64,000 bases of DNA, from assembly GCA_010356995.1 (NCBI GenBank), contig ML996706.1, forward strand, positions 124,001 to 188,000, written 5' to 3'. The translations under genes and the position numbers were made by a program. The notes beneath the pieces were generated by a model. It saw nothing but the letters and a program-made list of their open reading frames with translations, made no database searches and was not told the DNA's origin. The stretch comes from Trichodelitschia bisporula. Its lineage: Eukaryota; Ascomycota; Dothideomycetes; Phaeotrichales; Phaeotrichaceae. Positions 1-9,639 of this stretch are shown piece by piece; the first letter of the stretch is position 1, and each line of letters begins with the position of its first letter.

Positions 1-1697
1 TTTTTGCCATAGTGCTTGCTCCTACCCGCGAACTGAGCAAGCAGATAGCTGTGGTCCTTGACAATCTTCTTCGCGCTGCGCACTGGCTCGTCGGCGGTAC
101 CGTCATTGGTGGCGAGAAGAAGAAATCCGAAAAGGCCCGTCTGCGGAAGGGCCTCAACATCCTGGTTGCGACTCCTGGTCGTCTGGCAGATCACCTTGAG
201 CACACCGAAGCCCTCAATGTGAGCAACGTACGATGGCTTGTGCTCGACGAAGGTGATCGGCTGGTGGAGCTCGGGTTCGAGGCAGACATCAAGAAGATTG
301 TCAGCAAGCTGGATTTCCAAATGAAGAAGAGCTCTGCAAACCCAATTAAAGGCCTTCCGGAGAAGCGCGTCAACATTCTGTGTTCAGCAACCATGAAAAT
401 GGACGTGCAGCGACTGGGCGAGATCAGCTTAAAGGATGCTGTGCATATCCACGCCTCAACCACTGACCCTACGGAGAACGTGAATGCTACGACAGACGAC
501 ACCAAGTTCCTGGCCCCTGCACAGCTCAAGCAAAGTTATGCTATCGTACCGGCTAAACTACGTCTTGTCTCGCTAGCGGCTTTCCTCAAGCGCTCCTTCG
601 CGCGCCACGGATCTGTGATGAAGGCTATAGTCTTCATCTCGTGCGCGGACTCAGTGGACTTCCATTACGAAGTCTTCACCCGCAAAGAGGAATCCGAAGA
701 CACCGAGCAGAAAGAATCAACAGAAAAGCCAAAAACTCCAGTAACTCCAGTAACGGCTACTCCGAAATCCCAGAAGATGTCAAAGTTTCAAGGCAAAGCC
801 GAGCGAAAGCCCCCCGCGCCCCCCACCGAAGTCACCACCTCCGCCATCTCTCCCACCGTCTCCAGCCCCACAAACACAGTAACCTGCTACCGGCTCCACG
901 GCTCCTTTCCCCAAGCCACCCGCACCAAAACCCTCCAAGCCTTCACAAAGGACACTTCCCCCTCCTTCCTCCTCTGCACCGACGTCGCCTCCCGCGGCCT
1001 CGACCTCCCAGACATCGACGTGGTAATCGAATACGACCCGCCCTTCAGCAAAGACGAACACCTGCATCGCATCGGGCGTACCGCACGTGCGGGGCGCAAT
1101 GGCCGGGCTATGATTTTCCTCCTCCCGGGACCGGAGGAGGGTTATATCCAGGTGCTCGATAAGCTGCGGTCGGAAGGCGCGGCGGGCCTGGCGCGCCACA
1201 CGGCTGACGAGTTGTTGAAGAAGGGCTTGCCGATGCCCACGGCGCCGGATGGGAAGAACGTCGAGGACCGCGCGACGGAGTGGCAGCTGGGCATCGAACG
1301 CTGGGTGCTCGAGCACCCAGGTATGCTCGAGGCCGCGCGGCGCGGGTACCAGAGCCACATCCGCGCGTATGCGACGCATGTCGCGGCGGAGCGGTATATG
1401 TTCAATATCAAGGAGCTACACTTGGGGCATTTAGCGAAAGCCTTCGGGCTGCGTGATAAGCCTGGCAGCATCAACGTGCCGGGACTGCGGCAGAGCGCGG
1501 GTAAGGTTAAGACAGAGAGGGTGCGGGCGGGTGTTGAGGGTGGGAAGCGGAAGAGGGTTGATGGGGCGGGGAGGCAGGCGAGGGATAAGGCGGATTTGGA
1601 TTTGCCGGGGGCGGTGAGCGCGGATGATGCGGCGAGGAGGATGAGGATGAAGGTTAAGAAGATGATGGGGGGGGCGTCGGAGTTCAATATTGCGTGA
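1..1697 (+). CDS. DBP7: ATP-dependent RNA helicase Dbp7, 3' part
   Basis: Nucleolar DEAD-box-type RNA helicase that acts in early assembly of the 60S ribosomal subunit. The window opens inside the gene; the frame is open from base 3 and no start is present, so the Q motif and Walker A (motif I) lie off the left edge. Seen in order: motif Ia PTREL, the TPGRL motif, motif II as DEGD (near base 244; the Dbp7 variant of DEAD), motif III SAT in LCSATM, a Lys/Pro/Thr-rich insertion (about 680-880), motif V TDVASRGLDLP, motif VI HRIGRTARAG (about 1065-1095), then the long basic C-terminal extension typical of Dbp7. About 564 residues are visible with no intron. The DEGD box and the C-terminal extension separate it from Dbp9, Dbp10 and Has1. 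It converges on ASA1 with only 18 bp between the stop codons. Confidence 0.93.
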   Translation, partial: FAIVLAPTRELSKQIAVVLDNLLRAAHWLVGGTVIGGEKKKSEKARLRKGLNILVATPGRLADHLEHTEALNVSNVRWLVLDEGDRLVELGFEADIKKIVSKLDFQMKKSSANPIKGLPEKRVNILCSATMKMDVQRLGEISLKDAVHIHASTTDPTENVNATTDDTKFLAPAQLKQSYAIVPAKLRLVSLAAFLKRSFARHGSVMKAIVFISCADSVDFHYEVFTRKEESEDTEQKESTEKPKTPVTPVTATPKSQKMSKFQGKAERKPPAPPTEVTTSAISPTVSSPTNTVTCYRLHGSFPQATRTKTLQAFTKDTSPSFLLCTDVASRGLDLPDIDVVIEYDPPFSKDEHLHRIGRTARAGRNGRAMIFLLPGPEEGYIQVLDKLRSEGAAGLARHTADELLKKGLPMPTAPDGKNVEDRATEWQLGIERWVLEHPGMLEAARRGYQSHIRAYATHVAAERYMFNIKELHLGHLAKAFGLRDKPGSINVPGLRQSAGKVKTERVRAGVEGGKRKRVDGAGRQARDKADLDLPGAVSADDAARRMRMKVKKMMGGASEFNIA

Positions 1698-1715
1698 TTG
1701 GGAGAGGGGTTGGAT

Positions 1716-2993
1716 TCAGTATATATCCCATAAGGAGACCTTTCCGTCCTTGGAGCCTGCTGCTAGCCAGTGCGTGCGCCGCATCTTGTCCTCCCGCCGC
1801 TTGCTCGTCGTCTCTAGACGAGATGCCGCCATTCCCAGCTCCTCACTTCGCGGGGCGAGCAGCTCCCCATTCCGACCCTCCCCCTCCTCCCGCGGGCCCA
1901 CGTCTGCAATTCCTATACCCGAATCCTCCCTCTCATCCTCCTCCTCCAATATATCCGCAAAAGCAAGCGCATAACACCCCTCCTTATGCCACTTCAACAC
2001 TGCCAGCTCCCCCAGCGTCTTCGCCGAATAAACCCTCGCCTTCCCATCCCACCCCGCAGTCGCCACAACCCGCCCATCACTCCGCACCGCCAACCCCTGT
2101 TGCCCCGCATGTCCCGTCCTCACCACCTTCCGCGGTTCGCTCTCCTCCCCACCCAGCGTCAGCGGAAGCGGGTGCGCCGCAATCACACTATCCGCAGCAG
2201 AGGTATACCACCTCCCCAACCCCCGTGCAACATCAATACTCAGCACAGGCTGCGAATGCGGCGTCGCCGCATACACCGTCGCCCAAGACCGCATCTTGGA
2301 ATCCAGGCGCTGCACAGCCGTGAGTCCGGACTCATGGCCGGTGAGCAAGTGGAGCGTACCGCCAGTGCGGAGGAGCCGCAGCGCCATGAGCATGCCCGTC
2401 TGGCCGGAGCGCGCGGGCGGGACGCGGTGTTTTGCGTCTTCGGAGGGGAGGGCGTATATGAGGGCTTCGCCGTCTTTGGTGCCTGGTACGGCGATAAGGG
2501 CTGGTGGCGGGCCCGAGGAGTCTGAGGAGCGGGTGGAGTTGGCGCAGAGTGAGAAGGCGCAGAAGTTGAGCGCGTTTACGGGGAGGGAGTGCAGGAGCCA
2601 GGGCTGCTTCCGGTGGTCGACGTCTTCAACGGGGAGTGCGGTGGAGAAGGTGTCTTCGTCTTCTGGTTTGAGTTGCCAGATGCGCAGGGCGCCGTCGCGG
2701 CCGTGGCTGTGTGGTGTGAGCTTGGTACGGAAAAAGGCGTGGATGGGGGGTTACCTTATGATGCAGTCTGTACCCCATGTCTCTAGGCCGAGGATGGCGG
2801 AGGCATGCGCTCGCCAGACTGCGGAGGGGCGCATTGTGTTGAGTTTCCAGATTACGAGCCAGCCGTCCGCATCCCCGGATATGAGGCGTGAGTTGTGGCG
2901 TATGAAGCGGAGAGCGTGGATTTGAGAGATGTGGCCTCGGAGAATGTAGGAAGGGCGTGCGGGAGGACGCTGCGACTTTTGGATGGAAGTCAT
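1716..2993 (-). CDS. ASA1: ASTRA-associated protein 1 (WD40 repeat)
   Basis: WD40-repeat subunit of the ASTRA complex, which helps assemble PIKK kinases and chromatin remodelers. Exon 1 is 2755..2993 and exon 2 is 1716..2706, read on the minus strand, joined over a 48-nt intron (2707..2754, GTAACC...ACAG); together 409 residues. The N-terminus has the family signature PSYILRGH followed by a GDADGW stretch and VWRAH, the first WD repeat. Later blades include a [10 protein letters not shown]...[16 protein letters not shown] repeat and the last one ends [15 protein letters not shown] at the C-terminus, as in fungal Asa1. The start ATG at 2991-2993 gives [11 protein letters not shown] and directly precedes the conserved block. 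Long proline-rich plus-strand frames here are antisense shadows. Confidence 0.9.
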
Positions 2994-3803
2994 TGTGGGT
3001 AGTTGTGACGGAGACGTGGTGAAGTGGTGAGAGATGAGGTGAGGTTATAGAAGTTGAGCTCGATGGTAGCGAGATGGATGTGGAGACTGAAATATAGACA
3101 GCTCCAGTGTGGTATCTCATCTCGTTATACTTGAAGATGTATAAAATTCTGCTTTAATGACTAAAAGATCGAAATACGCATGGCTACATTGTACTGCGGT
3201 TTACAATGCTTGGAGGTTGTGGTAGAATATCACGAGCATCCCGGCCTCATGCCCAGACCCATGCTTCGAGCATAAACTTTGCACAGTGGGAAACTTCCTC
3301 TTTATCAATCACGATATAAAATGCCAGTCATTTCTTACCTTGCCCACTTGCGAACCGTTATCTGTTGGACTGTAGAGACTATTGAGCCGGCTCATAGCGG
3401 ACAACCAAGCGCACATTGCTCCATTTCGTTTGATCCCGCCTTCGAACGCATCGCCTGCCCGGCAAGCCCTTAAGAAGGGAGTCAACAGGGCCAAAGCAGA
3501 GAATAAACGCACCCACTTGCATTGCTGCATACTCGACAAACAAGCCCCCGAACAAATTGTCTATGACAGACTGCTCGTAAGCAGAGGAAGCCTCGACGAA
3601 CCCAGAAGAAGACACCCTCGTTTTGTCGTTCCTTGTCCCATCCTGCTCTGCCAAAAGCGACCGTGTTGACTCCAACCAGTCATCGCTGCGCGTACTTTAC
3701 ATATTGTGACCATCGGTTCGCACACATCGTGTAGCGCATCATTCTCACAATAAGACTCCAGTTGCCCCTAGACGTGTCCTTGTCTGAGCCGTATGCTGCG
3801 AGC
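2994..3803. other. intergenic, ASA1 upstream / TVP15 downstream
   Basis: No supported gene. Both neighbours are on the minus strand, so this holds the ASA1 promoter and the TVP15 3' region. Short overlapping frames at 3279-3675 on both strands have no recognisable domain, no intron signals that extend them, and oppose each other, so I do not call them. Confidence 0.5.
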
Positions 3804-4522
3804 CTAAACTTGCTCAGAGCCCCAGCTGGCATCTGCGTCCCTCATGTTCATCGGCGGCTCGATGGACGGGATGTACTCGAGGACAGAATAGCCGATGCCG
3901 ACAAGCGTGATGAGGCCGCCGGCCAAGTACTTCCACCAGTTGTCGCCAAAGATGACGCATCCGATGAAGATGTAGACTGTAGCTGTTAGCTGTCCGCAGT
4001 TGACCACGAGGGCTAGACTCACAGAGTCCACGCCCCAAGAAAGAAAACATGAACGAGGCATAGCGGGACACCTGCGCCGGTATTTGTATCTCTGTAGCCG
4101 CGTTAGTATAAGGTATGCGGATGCTCCGTCGAGGGAGTATCGAGGGTCAGTTTACCAAGCAAAATAGTGCCTGCGCACCGTTAGCTAGGCCTGTATTTCA
4201 TCCTAGGGTGACTTACTACAACCAAAGAGTATCACATAGATACCGACAATCACATTCTGTCTAAACCCGTGTAAGCCTAAGCTTCGCGCCTCAACTGCTC
4301 CCTTCTGCCAAACAGCGCGGCGCGCACCCAGACGTCATCGAGAGCGGAAAGCTTACATTCCAAAGTGCGGAAAGAACTGGCCAATTCCACCAGCCACCAT
4401 GAAGGCGCCGACGGCAAAGTTTACGAATCGACTGTACTCCCATTAGCTTCGCTGCAGCCTGGCCACGCGCGCACGCGCCCGCGCGCGTACTCGTCCACAT
4501 ACAAGATCTCGGACAAGTCCAT
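3804..4522 (-). CDS. TVP15: TVP15-like COPI-associated Golgi membrane protein
   Basis: Small four-pass Golgi/late-Golgi vesicle membrane protein of the COPI-associated family (PF08507 type), which includes yeast Tvp15. Six exons on the minus strand: 4503..4522, 4357..4431, 4217..4260, 4156..4170, 4023..4091 and 3804..3976, totalling 131 residues. The joined protein begins MDLSEIFRFVNFAVGAF, continues with GGIGQFF, then the YVILFG segment and a charged EIQIPAQVSRYASF turn, then FLGRGLFYIFIGC, and ends with VLEYIPSIEPP and a short acidic tail; each of these blocks is characteristic of the family. All introns have GT...AG ends. Exon 4 is only 15 nt. For exon 3 I used donor GTAAGT at 4216; an in-frame donor GTAGTA 3 nt upstream would remove one residue. 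Intron 1 carries an alternating CG-rich purine/pyrimidine run (about 4463-4490). Confidence 0.85.
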
Positions 4523-5074
4523 TCTGGCGGTGATGTCCTAGGGAGTTTGCGGTTGAGTCGGGTCACTGAGGGAGACGGAGAGGTGAGGTGAAATCGGCGG
4601 GGTGTGGAAGTTGGCTGACGGATCGTGGCCTCAAGGTTTCGCGGTGATGCGTGGTATGGGTTTGGTGGTGCTGCGCGGATGCTGTCGCTCAATGGTTAGC
4701 TGGCCTGGGGGGGAGAGCTTGGGCCTTGGTTGGACCGTGCGAGCTGGGGGGGAGGCCAATGGCTTGTGAGTGGACTTGGTGGTGCCTGCAGGGCGAGGAC
4801 AACGTCATTGACGGTTGGTCACGATACAGAGCGGTATTGATGAATGGCTTTCAGGATATGCGGTTCTGCGAATAGCTTCGCATACATAAAACACTGGGAC
4901 TTTAACTACTATCAGTTGAGAAAAGTGCCACTGCCAAAGGAGCAGAGCTCAGTCGACACGGACTTTCGTCACTCATACCACAGCAAGGCTGTATCGTCAA
5001 CCCCACATGTAGCCAAAGAGACATTATTCCATTTAGGCAACACTCCGACCTAGCTGGATGCCAGAGTAAGAATG
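4523..5074. other. intergenic, TVP15 upstream / DAO downstream
   Basis: No gene seen. It contains the promoter side of the TVP15-like gene and the 3' flank of the D-amino-acid oxidase gene. The 4651-4875 plus-strand frame is Gly/Trp-rich with no family resemblance. Confidence 0.5.
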
Positions 5075-6464
5075 CTAGAGCTTGGCCTTTGGCCCTGCGA
5101 TCTCGTCGACTAGCTTCGCCGCAGCATTTGCAGATCCGTAAGAAGACTGATAGCCGTAGCCTCCATGCCCGTAGTTGTGAACCACCCAGACGCCATTTAT
5201 CTTCTCCTTCTCCACCCGTGGGCCTCCTGTACGCATCGGCCGCAGTCCAACACCATGCCGAATGACAGAAAGCGCCTCGATACCCCTCCCACCAGTTAGA
5301 GCGGGAACAAGCTCGACGCACCGCTTCATAATCCGGATGGCAAGGTTGGGATCAGGCTGCGACTCCCAGCTGTCCTTTTGAAGGCAACCGCCCAGCACGC
5401 ACCCACCGCCTGAGAGCGTTAGTATACCGAGCATACCACTTCCGCAGAACGAACCTCCAGCGCGGTGCATGATGTACGTCGCTTCATCCGACCCATCGTC
5501 AGTTCCAGATACGGACGTCATGACCCCCGGGTCATTGCGGACTACTACAATCTGGCCCCGCGCGGGGTAGACAGCCTTGTCCTCGACGCCGCCGAGCTTG
5601 AGCGCCCCCAGGCCGGTGCAGTTGATGACAATATCGGCGGGTTGGCCGCTGTGGTGAAACCCTGCTGCCTGCGCGACGTCTGTAAGGATGCCGCGCTTGA
5701 TAATAACGCCGTTTTTCAGGCACTGCCCAGCGAGCCACGGGAGATAGATGGCGGTATTAATGCATACTGAGCGGAATGCGGTACCGGAGTCGTAGCCCGG
5801 CTTGACTTCATCTTTGGAGAGCACTCTGAACTGGTGTCGTGAGAATAGATCCTGCCAAAATTCGGCCAAACGCACGTTGGGAACCACGTCCTTGTACCAC
5901 GGATCCGTCCTCATCAGCTCGGCGAACCATTCGCCCGTGGCTGTGGTGGCATCCTTTTTGCGGTTATACAGGACGTTTTCTGCAGCCTGTTAAGCGGCCT
6001 AGGCAAAGAAATGCAACTTGATGCAGGTGAGCATCAAAGTACCGTACCTTGAAAGTGCACTCCTGCCTCCAAGACGCCTGTGGCCAACCGGGACAGCTCG
6101 GGCCAGGTGTCACGCTCAAAGGTCGCGAGGTTGGAGCCTGGCTTGCCCACACTGCAGCGGCGAAACGCACATGATTGTAAGCAACTCCTGTGCCTCAAAC
6201 ACGCGACATTGACAGGCCACCTACGGCATATAATTGGCACCAGCCCACGGTGACGCGTATTCGATGTCGTAGTCGCCTGGCATGTGTTTGGCAACGACAG
6301 TGACTTTGTAGTTCGGCCGGTGAGAAAGCTGCAGGGCGGTTGTGAGGCCTAGTACGCCCGCTCTATGAGCGACAACCACCACGACAACGTTCAGCAGCCT
6401 GCCGTAAGTGTGCGCATAGACAGATAATTACGTACCCGAGCACCGTGACCTTGATTTCAGACAT
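5075..6464 (-). CDS. D-amino-acid oxidase, peroxisomal
   Basis: FAD-dependent oxidase that converts D-amino acids to 2-oxo acids, ammonia and hydrogen peroxide. Four exons on the minus strand: 6436..6464, 6225..6362, 6048..6151 and 5075..5979, giving 391 residues. Exons 1-2 join to form the dinucleotide-binding signature VTVLGAGVLGLTTALQLS (GxGxxG), split by the first intron. The family block AGANYMPVGKPGS follows, then VINCTGLGA, a GLRPMR segment carrying the substrate-carboxylate arginine, and the C-terminal DAO signature VVHNYGHGGYGYQ. The protein ends in AKL, a type 1 peroxisomal targeting signal. The start ATG at 6462-6464 yields MSEIKVTVLG directly before the FAD motif. D-aspartate oxidase shares the fold, so substrate range (neutral versus acidic D-amino acids) is not settled. 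It is separated by 1.4 kb from the divergent OTU gene. Confidence 0.92.
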
Positions 6465-6759
6465 ATCGGAATGATTAGATCCCAAAATCAAGAATGACCC
6501 AAGGGTTGAACTAATAGCCAATTGTCTTGTGGGAATTGAAAAAAAGTCGAGTCAAGTGGGACAACGGAAGCTTAAGAAGCGGGGAGCCGATTAACCAGGC
6601 TTCATCAAGAACGTGAGGGGGAGCTGCAGGCTACGGTACGGTACTTGTAGTAATCTGTGCATGTCCAGATCCTATCTGTTCCCTTACCGGTGCACATCAT
6701 ATTCTCTCGGTCACACGCCGATCCGAGAAAACCCCAAGATAGCGGCGAATGTGGGGCGC

Positions 6760-6807
6760 GAGCTTGGTGGGCTGCGAGCTTGGTGGGCTGCGAGCTTGGT
6801 GGGCTGC
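6760..6807. repeat. 16-bp tandem repeat, three perfect copies
   Basis: The unit GAGCTTGGTGGGCTGC occurs at 6760..6775, 6776..6791 and 6792..6807 without mismatch. It lies in non-coding DNA between two divergent genes and is a likely length-variable minisatellite. Confidence 0.95.
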
Positions 6808-7071
6808 ATATGTAGGTTGATGACATGATACAGGGAGCAAGGGAAGAAGGGGAGGTGTGCAGGTGTGGCCAACGTGGAAGTGCAGCAGCGACAAGTTGAC
6901 AGCAAAGTTGACAACAAGCGAGCAGCTTGTCAAAAGTGATGGATGACGAGGTGACAACAACAAAACAATGGCGCGCGCCTCACTGTAAAAAGGTCACATC
7001 CCCACCCACATCTGACCGGGCAGGACCTACAATGAGACAGTACGAATTTTAGTATTTATCAACTGAAGTGC

Positions 7072-7350
7072 TGCTCTTCTTCCTCTTCTTATTCTTATTC
7101 TTTTCTTTCATCAGCAGTAAACTAAAACGCCAGTTGACCACTGTGGACAGCTGTTGTTCCTCCGGCTCCGGAAAAACCGTGTCCCTAAAAAGCCCGCTCA
7201 GACCTTACGCCTCAACTTTCTCTCCTACTCCGCCGGTGTCTTCCCGACCTTCCGACCTCTTCCCACGTCGGACTACATCCCCCACCCACACCCCTCCTTT
7301 CCTCTCTCCTCTTTTCCTCCTCCCTCCCATCAGCATCACCGCTTCCTCCT
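7072..7350 (+). promoter_or_regulatory. pyrimidine-rich promoter/leader tract upstream of OTU gene
   Basis: Two CT-rich blocks lie here, 7072..7112 (TTCTTC/TTATTC repeats) and about 7200..7350 (CCTCC/TCTCC-rich). Such tracts are common just upstream of transcription starts in filamentous fungi. No TATA box is evident. The call rests on composition only. Confidence 0.35.
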
Positions 7351-7844
7351 GATCCTTCCGACGCTGCTACGTAGACGTCTTGGAGTTCTTGGAGCGTGCT
7401 TGTCTCTCTTGGTCTCGCTCCCCTCGCTCATTCTTCTTGGAAAGTGCAAAAGAAAAGTCGAGCCGCAGACTAACGCTGTCCTAATTTCTGCCCCATTGCT
7501 CCTTCCCACTTGAAAAAAGTCGAGCGGAAAAGCAAACAGTGCAGTGAAGGCGGCTGGCAGAAACATAAGTACCTACAGTGGAGCCTGCCTTCTTCTTCTT
7601 GGCCATCGTGTGTATCTGCCACTCCCTCCGCACAGGCACGTTCATTCAATGGACCCCGGCCCCATTGATGGGTACCTTGGCCGACAATAGCAACGGTTGC
7701 AACACCACACACAATTCTCGGCACGGGTCCTTGCTAAATATATGTATTTTCCATGACGCTCCCATGGCTTCCCCTTCCACGTCCTCCATCCGTCCACACA
7801 TAGACGAACTATCACCTGTACAAACACCACAAACACACCTCACC

Positions 7845-9254
7845 ATGCCGCGTCGCTCATCTCGCTCCATGGACGAATTTCCCAATCTCACTAGTAACCG
7901 GCTCTATCCCGCTGAAATCCGTGGAGATGGTGAGTGGTTTGCTCATGTCGACTCTACGGTTTTCGCTAACAATCTTACCCCAGGTAATTGCCTCTTCAAC
8001 GCTCTGTCTGACCAGATGTTCGGGAATCAGTCCCGCCACGCGGAAATCCGGGCCACCGTGATCGCGTACATGCGGGCCAATGCTGCCTATTTCAAGGCGT
8101 TCGTAATTGTCAAGCCGACGCGCCGCAACCCCAAGCGCAAGAACGCCGGAGTGTTCTCGGTAGCTCCAATCCCCGAGGTCCCCACTGAGGCGGCGATTGA
8201 TGCAGCCTTTGCGGCGCATCTGGCTGACATGGCCAAGGGGGGTACTTGGGGAGACAGCTTGGAGCTGAAAGCGTTTGTTGATGCCTATGGCATAAACGTC
8301 AAGGTCTGGCAATCGACTGGCGAGCTTTCCGTGGAGAGCTGCAAGAAGACAACAAAGTCCGCCCACATCGCCTACCATGTAAGTTGGCTCGGCTTTCAGA
8401 TGATGAGTATCTGACATTGGCAGCATTGGCAGCACTACTCGTCGGTCCGTAACGTGGATGGTCCGCACACTGGCCTCCCGAATGTGGATGCTTCGGCCGT
8501 CGGCAAGGACGGCTCCCCGGAACCCCGCCAGTACCAAATGGTGGTTGTCACCCGCCAAATGGTTGAAAAGGTCCGCATGGCCCTTCCGTTTGGTGTGGAT
8601 TCCCTCTTGGTCAAGAAGATGCTGGAGGAAGCGAAGGGCGATGCTCAGTTGGCCGCAGCCCGCCTTGTAGACCTGGAAGACCGTGGCAGCATCTCAACCC
8701 AATCGAGCGTAGAGCGCGATGTTGACTCCGATGAAGAGGAGGAAATCTGGGGTCCCAACAAGCGGGCCACGCGCAACCGTCTGGCACGCCAGAAGCAGCG
8801 TGCCTCCGCCGACCCAACGCAACACGCTTTCAAGAATGACGCTGCTACAAAGACGACCACGAAGAAAACGGGGCCACGTAACGTGGCCGTTCCAAAGACC
8901 CGGAAGGCTCGCAAGCTCGTCAGAAGGCAGACTATCGACAAGAGCGTGGCTGCTCTCTCCCCATCCCCAGATATTACCGCGGTCTCGGCTCCTGCTCCGG
9001 CGAGTCCGCCACAGGCTGCTGCTCCACCTACCGCAGCCTCGACTCCGATTACTCCGAAGCACTTCACGGCGCCTCTCCTTTCCGACAACACCCCCGGGCA
9101 AGCATTTTCTAGCCCGCTTCCAGTCCGTTCGCGCTGGACCCCTCCGAATGCTCGTGCATCGAGCGCGCCCCGCCCCGTCACCACCTACCGCCAGTTCAGC
9201 ATCCAAGAAGTTGCGGCGATGCTGGCTATACGGGTCCCGGGCGCCAGGACTTAG
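7845..9254 (+). CDS. OTU-domain cysteine protease (deubiquitinase)
   Basis: Ovarian-tumour-family cysteine protease expected to remove ubiquitin from conjugates. Exons 7845..7929, 7984..8378 and 8424..9254 give 436 residues. The first join creates the catalytic motif D-G-N-C followed by LFNALSDQ (Asp28, Cys31 from this start); the second restores IAYHHWQHYSSVR with the catalytic His at about 164, then DGPHTGLPN, the usual end of the domain. A UBA-like helical stretch follows (about 195-235, VDSLLVKKMLEEAKGD), then an acidic patch and a long basic, Ala/Pro-rich disordered tail. I chose the ATG at 7845 for its CACCATG context; the frame is open upstream to 7578. Intron 1 is 54 nt and stop-free, and the intron 2 acceptor lies in a duplicated CATTGGCAG. 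The overall plan resembles OTUD3-type enzymes, but linkage preference cannot be read from sequence. Confidence 0.88.
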
Positions 9255-9639
9255 AGAGCATTTGCTTTTGTTTTACGAGTGCATGGGATGACGGCGTTTT
9301 ATACCCAACAGAGCGGGACGAAGTGCTCGGACCGCATTGAACTGCATTCTCGGGAGTTTATGTTTGTATGATAGATTATGATAGATCGCGACAATGAAGT
9401 CGTCGCCATGATGAGAACGTTTAGTCTTCGTGTGCAATGTGACATGTGCCCATCTATGATCTAGTTCTATTATCCATGCCGCATCTCCCAGTCTCGAAGA
9501 TTGATTGTCCGCAACTTCCGCCTCATGCCTCGTGTCACGTGAACTCGCGGCAGCGTGTTACCTCGTGTATCAGCTACCCCCGACAAAACACCACGGCAAG
9601 GCGACGGTAGTGCACCACCTCTCGAGCAGTGCCGTCACC
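9255..9639. other. intergenic between OTU gene and ULA1
   Basis: 385 bp holding the OTU 3' end and the ULA1 promoter. No gene or motif recognised. Confidence 0.5.

Larger units (their letters stand above)
6465..7844. other. divergent intergenic region DAO / OTU
   Basis: No supported gene. This is the shared upstream region of the D-amino-acid oxidase (-) and OTU protease (+) genes. It holds a perfect 16-bp tandem repeat (6760..6807) and long pyrimidine-rich stretches (7072..7350). The OTU reading frame stays open back to 7578 without evidence that it is coding there. Confidence 0.5.

Noticed and set aside
780-1687. Minus-strand frames opposite DBP7
   Set aside because: Antisense shadows of the helicase; no family features.
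1694-2525. Proline-rich plus-strand frames opposite ASA1
   Set aside because: Low-complexity translation of the antisense strand of a recognised WD40 gene.
3309-3675. Opposing short frames between ASA1 and the TVP15-like gene
   Set aside because: They overlap on both strands and resemble nothing known.
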